64,000 nt of DNA, taken from assembly GCF_000018685.1 (NCBI RefSeq), contig NC_010001.1, forward strand, positions 2,620,001 to 2,684,000, read 5' to 3'. Below, one piece after another: positions 17,083-25,937 of this stretch. Position numbers and translations under genes: made by a program. This DNA comes from Lachnoclostridium phytofermentans ISDg. GTDB taxonomy: Bacteria > Bacillota > Clostridia > Lachnospirales > Lachnospiraceae. Position 1 is the stretch's first letter; the number at the start of each line of letters is the position of its first letter. Under the pieces are notes generated by a model that searched no databases, was not told where the DNA came from, and worked only from the letters and a program-made list of their open reading frames with translations.

Positions 17083-19602
17083 TTACTTATTCTTAAGATT
17101 CTTAAATACCTTTACTAATTCATACCAAAAAACAGATATGACAGCTATTCCAAATGCCCTGATGAATTGACTGGCTGATAAGGACGCAAGCTTTAAAAAT
17201 CCAGTCAGTGGAGTATAAAGTATAGCTAGTAGTCCTAAAACAGTAACTACAGCCACTATCCACATTACCTTGTCTTTTGCAAGCCGAATAAATGACTTTA
17301 CCGCAAAATCATGGTCTGAGCTATTCACTATTACTAGAAACAAATTGGATAATATAATGATTGTAAGTCCCATTGCACGAGCCAAAGATGCATTGTCTTG
17401 ATTTCCTGCTAGAACCGTAAAATAAGTTGCAAAAGAAGTTGCAAAAATCACAACACCCTGAAGAACACTCTTAAGCAGCATTTTAGAGTTTATTAGCTTT
17501 TCTTTTGGATTGCGTGGTTTACGTTCCATAATATCGTACTCAGCAGGTTGTCGCTCTAAAACAATAGAACAAGTTGGATCAATAACCAATTCAAGTAAGA
17601 CTACATGAAGAGGTAATAAAAATAATGCAGCTGGTGATATACCAAGCATAGGGGCTAAAAGTGAAGCAAATGCAATTGGGATATGAATAGTGAAGATATA
17701 TCCAACTGCCTTACGGATATTGTCGTAAATTCTTCGACCATCCTTAACCGTTTCAACGATTGTGGTAAAGTTATCGTCCATTAAGATAAGATCTGCTGCT
17801 TCACGAGAAACCTCACTGCCACGTTTACCCATAGCAATTCCGATATCCGCATATTTTAAAGCAGGTGCATCATTTACACCATCGCCTGTCATAGCAACTA
17901 TTTCTCCATTATCCTTAAATGCCTTTACAATTCGCATCTTATGCTCTGGTAAAACACGAGAGAATATACTAACATCCTTTACCTTCTCTCGAAGTTCTTC
18001 ATCAGTCATGTTACTTAGTTCATCACCTGTAATAATTTTATCACTGTTTGGCATACCAATTTTTTTAGCGATAGAGGAAGCAGTAATTCCGTTATCACCT
18101 GTTATCATAACAACACGAATACCAGCTTTATTACAGACAGCAATATCCGCTTTTATACTTTCTCTTGGTGGGTCTGCAAGACCGATAAGTCCTTGGAAGG
18201 AGAGAGAGCAATCGGTTATTGTATTTGGGATATCCTCCTCCGTTTGTGGCAACATTTTTGCAACTGCTATGACACGAAGACCCTCTTTTGACATTTCAGA
18301 GACTTTTTTCTCACAGATTTCTCGTTCCTTGTCTGTTAATTTGCATATGGTTAAAATACGCTCTGGAGATCCTTTTGCAGCTATGACAATCTCACCATTT
18401 CTTCTCCAAACATGACCCATCATCTTTAGTTCATTCGTAAAAGCATATTCGGTGATTAGTTCACCGCTAAATAAATTCTTTTTTGTTATACCAAGGCTAT
18501 CACAGTGAGAGAGCATTGCTTTTTCCATTGGGTCATAAACATCGGTTTCGCAACCAAGCCCCATTGTTTCACATAAAGAGTGATTATCACCGTCCATGGC
18601 CCAAGTTCCTTGTACTTTCATTTGGTTCATTGTGATTGTACCAGTTTTATCAACACATAGAACGGAAACAGCCCCAAGCGTCTCAACGGATGGGAGTTTA
18701 CGTACCAAGGATTGTTTTTTTGCTAAACGCCAAGCACCCATAGAAAGAAAAACTGTTAGGATAACAGGAAATTCCTCAGGTATCATTGCCATTGCTAAGG
18801 TAATTCCTGAAAGTATACTTTCAATAATTCTATCACCGATTTCATGATCAGGAATATTAAAATAAGTGAATATACCAACGAGAGTTAGAAGAACAGCTGC
18901 AATTCCTGCACAAAGTTTAACAAGACTTTTCGTCTGTTTTTGGAGTGGAGTATCTTCATCGGGTGCTAATGCAATATTTGCTCCGATTTTTCCGTATTCG
19001 GTTGTAGTACCTATTTTATCAACCAAGACAGTAGCAGTTCCCTGTGTAACAAGGGTACCAGCATAGCAATAATCTTTTCGCCAATAGTCAGATGTAGTTT
19101 CAGCATTTTCGGTGTTCACCTTCCAAACGCCTTCTGCCTCTCCAGTCAAAGAGGATTCATCCACACAAAGGTCATTGCATTTAACGATAATACCGTCTGC
19201 TGGGATTTTAACACCTTCATGAATCATCATTAGGTCACCTGGTACGAGGTCTGCACTTGCAATGGTGGTTTCCTTACCATTACGAATAACTGTAACGTGG
19301 GGAGCAGTTAAGTCTTTCAGTGCATTTAATGTTTTGTCTGTTTTCCATTCTTGAATGACATCAATGCTTATTATACCAATAACGAAAATTAGCATTATAG
19401 CCCCATCACGAGGTTCTCCAAGAATAAAATAAATAATTGCAGCAACGATTAGCAGTAAAAACATTGGCTCACACATAATATGAAGAACCTTTTTTATAAA
19501 GCTTTCCTTCTTTTGTGGTGTGAGTTCGTTTTTACCGTATTGTTCCTGCAATTTTTTTGCTTCGGCAGAAGATAGTCCTGCCATGTTACCTTTGTTTGTC
19601 AT
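17083..19602 (-). CDS. P-type (P2, Ca2+-ATPase-like) cation-transporting ATPase under NiCo riboswitch
   Basis: The start is the ATG at 19602 after GGAGGTAAC; 839 aa. It has an N-terminal cation-ATPase domain, TGE actuator loop (Thr153-Glu155), PEEFP in membrane helix 4 (275-279) and phosphorylated Asp318 in DKTGT. Hinge motifs TGDNGIT and MTGDGVNDAP follow, then a C-terminal group of membrane helices with ILSNLFLVIVNSSD. By sequence it belongs with bacterial SERCA/PMCA-like pumps usually annotated as calcium exporters. The leader, however, carries a NiCo (czcD) aptamer with a terminator. The physiological cargo is therefore more likely a transition metal (Co, Ni or Fe) pumped out of the cell. 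That is inference from regulation. Confidence 0.88.
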   Translation of the reverse strand: MTNKGNMAGLSSAEAKKLQEQYGKNELTPQKKESFIKKVLHIMCEPMFLLLIVAAIIYFILGEPRDGAIMLIFVIGIISIDVIQEWKTDKTLNALKDLTAPHVTVIRNGKETTIASADLVPGDLMMIHEGVKIPADGIIVKCNDLCVDESSLTGEAEGVWKVNTENAETTSDYWRKDYCYAGTLVTQGTATVLVDKIGTTTEYGKIGANIALAPDEDTPLQKQTKSLVKLCAGIAAVLLTLVGIFTYFNIPDHEIGDRIIESILSGITLAMAMIPEEFPVILTVFLSMGAWRLAKKQSLVRKLPSVETLGAVSVLCVDKTGTITMNQMKVQGTWAMDGDNHSLCETMGLGCETDVYDPMEKAMLSHCDSLGITKKNLFSGELITEYAFTNELKMMGHVWRRNGEIVIAAKGSPERILTICKLTDKEREICEKKVSEMSKEGLRVIAVAKMLPQTEEDIPNTITDCSLSFQGLIGLADPPRESIKADIAVCNKAGIRVVMITGDNGITASSIAKKIGMPNSDKIITGDELSNMTDEELREKVKDVSIFSRVLPEHKMRIVKAFKDNGEIVAMTGDGVNDAPALKYADIGIAMGKRGSEVSREAADLILMDDNFTTIVETVKDGRRIYDNIRKAVGYIFTIHIPIAFASLLAPMLGISPAALFLLPLHVVLLELVIDPTCSIVLERQPAEYDIMERKPRNPKEKLINSKMLLKSVLQGVVIFATSFATYFTVLAGNQDNASLARAMGLTIIILSNLFLVIVNSSDHDFAVKSFIRLAKDKVMWIVAVVTVLGLLAILYTPLTGFLKLASLSASQFIRAFGIAVISVFWYELVKVFKNLKNK

Positions 19603-19689
19603 AAAAGTTACCTCCGTTTTTAGCCTTCTGGCATTCGTTTGATAGCTCCATGGCACTTCGTTCCTCAGTTATGTGTTCTATAAAAGGGT

Positions 19690-19813
19690 AAAAAAAATCA
19701 CACCTATGGAACACATTACTGTCCCACAGATGTGAATTGAAATTCAATCTGTTGCCGCATCTTGCGGCCCGGCCCCATGACTTTATAGAAATAAAGTTCA
19801 TCGCCTGCTCAGT
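19690..19813 (-). ncRNA. NiCo (czcD) riboswitch with intrinsic terminator
   Basis: Read on the minus strand, the aptamer runs from 19813 to 19718. It begins ACTGAGCAGGCGATGA, continues through GGGGCCGGGCCGC and GCGGCAACAGAT, and ends ATCTGTGGGACAGT. This order and these conserved blocks match the known four-way-junction NiCo/czcD aptamer. The expression platform is visible. CACATCTGTGG (19734-19724), part of the aptamer, can instead pair with CCATAGGTGTG (19709-19699) using G-U pairs, followed by eight Ts (19697-19690). That makes a terminator mutually exclusive with the metal-bound fold, so metal should switch the ATPase on. Assigned by eye. Confidence 0.88.
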
Positions 19814-19870
19814 TTGTACTGTTGATCGCACACTAATTAAATGTAATGCAGTGCAAAGAGTTCATTTGGA

Positions 19871-19899
19871 ATTATATCATACACAATATTCTATGTCAA
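19871..19899 (-). promoter_or_regulatory. Consensus promoter of the riboswitch-ATPase transcript
   Basis: On the minus strand, perfect TTGACA (19899-19894) and TATAAT (19876-19871) are 17 bases apart. Transcription should start near 19863, about 50 bases before the aptamer. Confidence 0.85.
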
Positions 19900-19940
19900 T
19901 GAAAGACAAGTTATGCCCATTATTTGTAAATAATTACTTA

Positions 19941-19990
19941 TTGCTTTCAATGCTGATTTATGATATAAATTTCGCATCCCCCTATAGGGG
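19941..19990 (+). promoter_or_regulatory. csoR-type promoter with CCCCTATAGGGG operator
   Basis: TTGCTT (19941-19946) and TATAAA (19964-19969) are 17 bases apart. A perfect 12-base palindrome, CCCCTATAGGGG (19979-19990), covers the expected start of transcription. G/C-tract palindromes flanking an AT centre are the usual CsoR-family operators, so the downstream repressor probably controls itself. The palindrome lies about 80 bases behind the -35 box of the divergent ATPase promoter. Confidence 0.7.
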
Positions 19991-20084
19991 TTAACTTGAA
20001 TTAACGGAGATAGTAATTTTTAAGAGGCAAATGGCAAAAAATCATGATATAATAAATATCATAAAATAGATGTTGGAGGAAGGT

Positions 20085-20363
20085 ATGAGCAAACATAAAC
20101 ATTCCGATGAAAGTAAAAAGGCAGTAATTAATCGCCTTTCTAGAGCGATAGGCCATTTAGAGTCGGTTAAAAAAATGGTGGAAAATGATGCAGACTGTAG
20201 TGAAGTATTAATTCAATTATCAGCGGTAAGATCAGCAATTAATAATACAGGAAAAGTAATTTTAAAAGAACATATTTCCCATTGTATCGTTCATGCTATT
20301 GAAGATGGGGACGAAGAGGTTATTCAAGAATTAGATAATGCAATAGATAAATTTATAAAATAA
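20085..20363 (+). CDS. CsoR-family metal-sensing repressor
   Basis: The start is the ATG at 20085, preceded by GGAGGAAGG. The 92-aa all-helical protein is of the CsoR/RcnR/FrmR family. It has the C-H-C ligand set of copper-type CsoR: Cys38 in DADCSEV, His63 and Cys67 in KEHISHC. A His-bearing N-terminus (KHKH) is seen too, as in RcnR-like sensors. It should bind its palindrome in the metal-free state. No CopA or CopZ gene is near; the divergent neighbour is the riboswitch-controlled ATPase, so metal specificity (Cu(I) or Ni/Co) is open. Confidence 0.87.
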   Translation: MSKHKHSDESKKAVINRLSRAIGHLESVKKMVENDADCSEVLIQLSAVRSAINNTGKVILKEHISHCIVHAIEDGDEEVIQELDNAIDKFIK

Positions 20364-20436
20364 TAATTGTTAAGCTATGCTTTACTAGGAATTTAGAAGA
20401 AACTACATAATAGGTAATCTATAATGATAATTTACT

Positions 20437-20484
20437 AAAATAATAGGTATGGTTACTAGGAAGTAAAGCTGCCTATTATTTTTT
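20437..20484 (+). terminator. Terminator after the CsoR-family gene
   Basis: AAAATAATAGG (20437-20447) pairs with CCTATTATTTT (20472-20482), followed by TT and AT-rich DNA. Confidence 0.6.
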
Positions 20485-20570
20485 ATAATAAATATGATAG
20501 ACAAAATTATAGTTATATAGGATAAGCTTATTTGATATATTTTTTGTAAGATCAAAGTGGATGGTAACGT

Positions 20571-22034
20571 ATGTCATTTCGTACTCATATAACAATTCTT
20601 TTTTCATTATTAATTGTCCTTTGTTTCGTTTACATTTGTTATAAAAGTATCGACAATAAAAAAAGTACCACGATAAAAGAGGCATATAATATCGCCTATA
20701 AAGAGGTTTATAAAAAAAATTCGCAAGCTTTATTAGTCTCAATTGGGAGTACCGATTCCATACTAAGTAAAGAAGATAATAACGCTGGTAAAAATGGCGA
20801 AAGAAATTCATGGAATTTATTCTTTTCAGTACCTAATTCTTCTGAGTTGTGGCTAGTTACAATTAGAGACCATAAAATAAAGGATTTTAAAAAAACTATA
20901 GGTCCTTCTTATGATAGGAAAGATTTAATAGATAAAAAAGAATTTACACTCGATTCTAAAGAGGCTTTAAAAATTGCAAAAAAAGAATTTGAATTAAAGC
21001 CCGGTGAAGTATGGGCTATAGGTTATCATTTTCTAATAAGTAAAGAAAATGGGGATGTTTTGCTACAAGTTGTATGCAGAGATGATAAGGATAATTTCAC
21101 AAAAATATTTATTAATGCTGAAACAAAGAAAATTACAGATGCTTTTCACAAAATTCCAATAGGTGGTGGTATCTATAGTGGAAATACTGATAATGTTTTA
21201 GTTGATAAATATAATATAGTTGGTATTGCAAATATTAAAAAAAGTAACACTTTATATGCTTGGGGATGGAAAATGATAAACATCATTCAATATAAGTCGA
21301 TTTTATTAAATAAAAGTAATAATGATACTGTATGGAACGAATTATCAATTCAAGAAGATATAAAAAATATTCTTCCTATTGAAGATGATGATATATTAAT
21401 TGTTTGCGAACAAAAGATTTATAAATATAATTCAATAGAGCTTTCAAGTATATTAGAATCAAAAAATCGAATACTTAATTCATTTTTTTATAATGATAAA
21501 TTATATTTTCTAACAAATTCCGAATTGAATATTTCATCTGATAAAGGTGAATCATGGAAAACAATATTACTTCCAGAGGTGAAAGATGTAATTAATATAC
21601 CTTTTGATATGAATGATGATGATAATTCTTTATATGTTAGTATCGACAATAAAATTTATTGCTATAACAACGTAAATTGGGTTGAAGTAATTAAGACTGA
21701 TAATATGATAAATGATTTCAAGTATATTAAACATTCTATAATTTATACCACTAATAAATCTGTAAATCTTTATGACCTAGAAACCAAAGAAAATAGGGAA
21801 ATTAGTAAAAACGTAATAGTAAATAAATTAATTAGGCACGATCAAGACATTTATGCAATTAGTTATGAAGGAAATTTATTCGAAATAAAAAAGACAAGTG
21901 ATAATAATAATTGGGAAATTTCATCCCTTGAAACCAATAAAAACGGGTTAATCACTGATATGCTACATATTGATCAAGATACATGGTATTACAGTACTGT
22001 TTCAAAATATGAATGGTTAAAATTAGTAAGATAA
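20571..22034 (+). CDS. Hypothetical membrane-anchored protein with PepSY-like and propeller-like parts
   Basis: 487 aa. One membrane segment at about 7-24 anchors an extracytoplasmic chain. Residues about 35-170 contain two short units of the kind found in PepSY-like domains (TIKEAYNIAYKEVYKK and SKEALKIAKKEFELKPGEVW). The rest is beta-rich, with repeated short blocks such as DDILIVCEQKIYKYNS, FYNDKLYFLTNSE and SSDKGESWKTILLPE, which resemble sialidase-like propeller blades. Composition is very AT- and Lys-rich. I do not recognise a named family and assign no function. Confidence 0.7.
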   Translation: MSFRTHITILFSLLIVLCFVYICYKSIDNKKSTTIKEAYNIAYKEVYKKNSQALLVSIGSTDSILSKEDNNAGKNGERNSWNLFFSVPNSSELWLVTIRDHKIKDFKKTIGPSYDRKDLIDKKEFTLDSKEALKIAKKEFELKPGEVWAIGYHFLISKENGDVLLQVVCRDDKDNFTKIFINAETKKITDAFHKIPIGGGIYSGNTDNVLVDKYNIVGIANIKKSNTLYAWGWKMINIIQYKSILLNKSNNDTVWNELSIQEDIKNILPIEDDDILIVCEQKIYKYNSIELSSILESKNRILNSFFYNDKLYFLTNSELNISSDKGESWKTILLPEVKDVINIPFDMNDDDNSLYVSIDNKIYCYNNVNWVEVIKTDNMINDFKYIKHSIIYTTNKSVNLYDLETKENREISKNVIVNKLIRHDQDIYAISYEGNLFEIKKTSDNNNWEISSLETNKNGLITDMLHIDQDTWYYSTVSKYEWLKLVR

Positions 22035-22156
22035 AACTGATTCTATAAAAACTGGTTTATGGTGACGATTGTTGCTGCTATATTCATATATTTCACATAA
22101 AGGAGAGAATTTTTTTATGAAAAATATCGTCTCCTCGTGTGAGAGGGGGCGAGGCA

Positions 22157-22252
22157 ATGAATAACATTACATATGCTGAACTATTTTAGTTTGTTATTAT
22201 GTTATGTACTGTCATAGCTCTCGTCAGAAATAATAGTAGATTAAAAAAATAA
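22157..22252 (+). pseudogene. Holin-like small hydrophobic toxin (type I TA-like), interrupted by TAG
   Basis: A GAGGC ribosome site and ATG at 22157 begin MNNITYAELF, then an in-frame TAG (22187). The frame continues as a hydrophobic helix (FVIMLCTVIALV) with a basic tail RNNSRLKK and TAA at 22250. The layout (about 31 aa, one membrane helix, basic end) is that of TxpA/Fst-like or holin-like toxins. The leader CTCCTCGTGTGAGAGG can fold over the ribosome site, as in such genes. The stop codon after ten residues suggests inactivation. A related remnant lies at 40279. Confidence 0.6.
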
Positions 22253-22284
22253 CCGTCCCTCGTAAGACCGGTTATTTTTTTAAT
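22240..22284. terminator. Perfect terminator after the toxin remnant
   Basis: Sixteen-base perfect arms (22240-22255 and 22269-22284), built from ATTAAAAAAATAACCG and its complement, with runs of seven A and seven T. It works in both directions. Confidence 0.8.
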
Positions 22285-22423
22285 CAACCATTTTGCGAGG
22301 GGTATTACCTAGTACCACCTCTTTAAAAAAGCATATTCTCCATGAACAGTCTGTTCTTGTTGTTTGTTATATTCATGTAATCTAAAAAACATACATTCGA
22401 GATTAGAATATTGATCTTTATAA

Positions 22424-24175
22424 TCATATTCCTCTAGAAGGGTTAACAATTTGTATCGTTCGCTGGTTCTGGGTATGTTCATGAAAGCGGTGGGAAATAG
22501 AGAGTACAGTTCTTCCTTGTGTGGCGCGGTCTAGTGCATCTAGAATTCGACGCTCAGTATCGCTATCAAGATTTGCAGTGATCTCATCTAATAACAGAAT
22601 TTTAGGAGCTGCGACTACAGCTCGTGCAATAGAGAGTAGCTGAAGTTGCCCCTGTGAAAATGATATCTTTTCCGCAGGTGTGTCATATCCGTCTGTTAGC
22701 TCCATGATACTCTCATGTAATCCAACAAGCCTTGCAGCAGCTTCCACCTGATTTCTACCAATAGAAGGATCAAACAATGAAATTTGCTCTGCCACTGTAC
22801 CTGACACCATATGAAAGGACTGCTCTACATAGCCAAATAGCTTTCGTTTTTGGTCATCGGGGATTTTGGCGGCATCTATACCATTCACAAGTATTCGCCC
22901 TTCATTGGGGCAATATAGTCCCATTAGCAAACGAAAGATTGTGCTTTTTCCTGCTCCCGTTCTACCCACGAGAGTTACTGATTCACCGCTTTCTACCGTA
23001 AAACGCAGGTCACTTAATACGATGTTATCGTTGTCATAGCTAAAGCCTACATGGTCAAAGCAAATGCAAGAGTTTGACTCTGTGTTTATTGTGAATTTTT
23101 TAATATCTTTAGCAATAGAGCTATCTGTTTCTTCCCGTTCTGGCTCCTGCAAAAATTCATTGATTCTCTTTACCCCTGCTACAGCAGATTGAATGTTTTG
23201 AATTTCCATACCGATGCTCTCAAGCGGTTCAAAAACTTTACTTACATAAGCGATAATGGCCACTGCAGTACCAACGGTGATGCCGAAGAATTGCTGTATT
23301 TCTCCACCCATTGCAGCACATATCATCATTACTGCAATGACACAAGAGCTAATAAAGATGACAATAGGAGAATAGATAGAATCGTAAAGGTTTGATTTAT
23401 CCATAGCCTGGTAGCTTTCTTCAATATAATCATCGTATTTTTGCTCCATGTATTTTTGACGGAACAGAGTGCGAATCATACGAATATTACGAATGGTCTC
23501 AGGTACATGGTTGTTAACTTTACCAACAGCAACACGATTGACAAGCTGTGCCTTAAGCGTCCGCTTTTGGAACAGACGTGTCATTGCAAACAGCAATGGT
23601 GTAATAAGAATAATTATTATACCGAGTCCCGTACTTTTATAAAAAATGACCACTAAAATACTGATTACTTTACAAGCATCGGCAAACATACTAATAATTC
23701 CATTCGTAAACAGTGAATCTACCACATCGACATCATTTACAAACCGTGACGTAATAATGCCGGGTTCATTCTGGGAAAAATAAGCTGAAGGCAGACGTTT
23801 TAGTTTTGCACACATTTCACTTCGCAGGCTGTGAGTAACCCTTTGCCCAAATTTGGTAATCATTACATTCTGTCCAGATTCCAGTAATCCTGAAATAGCA
23901 AGCAACCCTAAGTAGGTCAACGCAAGATAGAGCGGAATTTGCTGCTGTGCAGTTAAGCTATTAACAATGCGTTCTAAAACTAAGGGCGGGAAAAGAGCTG
24001 TAGCGATTGTACCTGTTATAATGAGTACGGTTAAAAATATCATCCATTTGGAAGCTGACATGATTTTATATAACACAGAACCAAGACTGTTCTTATTCTT
24101 CCTGATGTTCTTATTCTTCATGATGTTCTCATTCGCCATAACGTTCTCATTCTCCATTGTGTTCTTATCCTTCAT
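22424..24175 (-). CDS. ABC exporter half-transporter, subunit 2 (permease-ATPase)
   Basis: The start is the ATG at 24175, whose GGAGGTGAG site lies inside the end of the upstream ABC gene; the two overlap by 11 bases. The product is about 583 aa. It starts with five tandem hexapeptides (MKDKNT, MENENV, MANENI, MKNKNI, RKNKNS), followed by six membrane helices (about 45-325). The nucleotide-binding domain has Walker A GRTGAGKST, signature FSQGQLQLL and Walker B ILLLDEITA. It should form a heterodimeric exporter with the product of the upstream gene. The neighbouring MarR gene suggests drug or peptide export. Confidence 0.88.
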   Translation of the reverse strand: MKDKNTMENENVMANENIMKNKNIRKNKNSLGSVLYKIMSASKWMIFLTVLIITGTIATALFPPLVLERIVNSLTAQQQIPLYLALTYLGLLAISGLLESGQNVMITKFGQRVTHSLRSEMCAKLKRLPSAYFSQNEPGIITSRFVNDVDVVDSLFTNGIISMFADACKVISILVVIFYKSTGLGIIIILITPLLFAMTRLFQKRTLKAQLVNRVAVGKVNNHVPETIRNIRMIRTLFRQKYMEQKYDDYIEESYQAMDKSNLYDSIYSPIVIFISSCVIAVMMICAAMGGEIQQFFGITVGTAVAIIAYVSKVFEPLESIGMEIQNIQSAVAGVKRINEFLQEPEREETDSSIAKDIKKFTINTESNSCICFDHVGFSYDNDNIVLSDLRFTVESGESVTLVGRTGAGKSTIFRLLMGLYCPNEGRILVNGIDAAKIPDDQKRKLFGYVEQSFHMVSGTVAEQISLFDPSIGRNQVEAAARLVGLHESIMELTDGYDTPAEKISFSQGQLQLLSIARAVVAAPKILLLDEITANLDSDTERRILDALDRATQGRTVLSISHRFHEHTQNQRTIQIVNPSRGI

Positions 24176-25937
24176 AATGCTCACCTCCTGCCATCTGTGC
24201 TTGATACAGTTCTGCATAGTTCTCATTTTCTTGCATTAATTCAGCATGAGTGGAATAGGCTCCTTTTCCGTCATACAAAAATAGCACTTTATCAAATTTA
24301 GGAAACAAATACAACCGATGAGAAAAGAGAATTACAACCTTATCCGCTGCAAGTTTACGTAGGTTTTCAAATATTTCTTGTTCCGTACCACGGTCAACTG
24401 CGGAAAAAGGATCGTCTAAAATCAAAATATGCTGTGCGTTATAAAGTGTACGGGCAAGTGCAGTTCGTGCTTGCTGACCGCCTGAAAGCCTCATTCCGTT
24501 GTTACCCACCAAAGTATCAGCTCCTTCTGGCATTTGAGCAACCTCTTTCGCAAAGCTTACCGCTTGAAGATATAGTAGTACATCTTTCTGTTCTCCAAGC
24601 CGGATATTCTCTTTAATGCTGTCGCTAATAAGCTCCGGCTGATGTCCCATGTAAGAAATTAGCCTACTGCGTTCATAGTCGCTTAGAGAGGCCAGTTCTT
24701 GTTCACCCACACGGAAACTACCCTCATAGGGGATTTCACCAATAAATGTCTTGCTGAGCATAGATTTACCGCAAGCAACTGGACCTGTTACGCCAATGAT
24801 CTGACCAGGAGTAGCAGAAAATGATATGTTTTTAAGTATTTGCGCACCGCCTGGTATGTGTAGAGACAGGTTAGACACCGTGAGTCCCATGGCCTTAGAA
24901 AAATCAATGGTGGAATCCGTATCTTGCTCCACATATTCTTTCATAAGTGGCTTAATTCTTGCCCAAGATACTTGTGCCTTTTGCACGGAGTTAAACAGCT
25001 TTGCTGCTTTGGAGGATTTGAGCGCCATTTTAGTAAAGCAAGATAGGACGGTAGTGAATGCTGCTATGTTCCAACTAACCCATCCAGTACCAAGAACATT
25101 TTTAGCACCAAGATAAATTATTACAACTGCACCACACATGGAGATTATATTATAAATTGGCTGCATAGCGCTTTCTCAGAGGTTGGCTGAAACAGCACGC
25201 TTTTCATAATCCATCAGATAGGATTCATAAGAATTGTCACGGTTTTCCTCACAACCATAAACACGATAAGTAATAGCGTTAGAGACCCTGTCCATGGTGG
25301 TATTGTTTAGTCTACCCGCGCTTTTTTTATATTCTGCATTATACCGTGTAATACGGCTTTTCAACCGACCTGCAATAAAATAAGCAATCGGTGTGAAGAT
25401 ACTAGATAGCATTGCTAACCGCCAGTCATAAAGAAAAAGTAGGGCGAGATAAGATATTAGTACCACACCAGTATCAAACACCTCTGTGGTAAATTTCCGC
25501 ATTCCTTCTACGCAGGCGTCCACATCGGCCACAGCCTTTGTCATAACAGTTCCAAGGCTTTCACTCTCTAAGTCATCCTTGTTCATGTTAACCAGACTGT
25601 TATACAGCATATGTCGCATATTGCAGCTAGTTTCGTTAGCAAAGCGTCGCACATAAAACCGCTTAATACAACGCAATAATTGTACGAAGAAGATCACGAC
25701 AAGGTAAGTGATTGCCAACGACACTATAGCAGAAAATGCCTTATAACCTTTCATTATATCGAATAAGCACTGTGCCAACTGTCCTTCAAAATATGGTCCA
25801 GCAATCATACCAATGTTATATAAAACGCCTGATATTGTGACCAAGGTTAACGGCCAAACCTCTAATTTGAAATAGGATAGGATTCTATCAGGTTTTACAA
25901 CCTTTTTTGCTTGTCTGCTTTGGCTCATTTTTGACAA
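24165..25937 (-). pseudogene. ABC exporter half-transporter, subunit 1, split by an in-frame TGA
   Basis: Residues 1-253 encode the first membrane helices and end at TGA (25178-25176). The next codons, in the same frame, continue Glu-Ser-Ala-Met and then the rest of the protein: MQPIYNIISM, further membrane helices, Walker A TGPVACGKSM, signature LSGGQQARTALA and Walker B ILILDDPFSA. Since only the TGA separates them, a single G-to-A change from a Trp TGG codon (Asn-Leu-Trp-Glu-Ser) explains the break; there is no frameshift. The full-length product would be about 590 aa. As it stands, the permease is cut in two unless read through. Confidence 0.85.

Noticed and set aside
17762..18415. 217-codon open frame on the plus strand
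   Set aside because: Antisense shadow of the P-type ATPase; its codons mirror conserved ATPase motifs and it has no ribosome site.
25176..25178. TGA as selenocysteine or reassigned Trp codon
   Set aside because: TGA is used as a normal stop in other genes of the window (for example the YolD-like gene), and no SECIS-like hairpin was noticed after it; a nonsense mutation is simpler.
24165..25937. Frameshift between the two parts of the ABC gene
   Set aside because: Counting codons shows both parts are in the same frame; only a stop codon intervenes.
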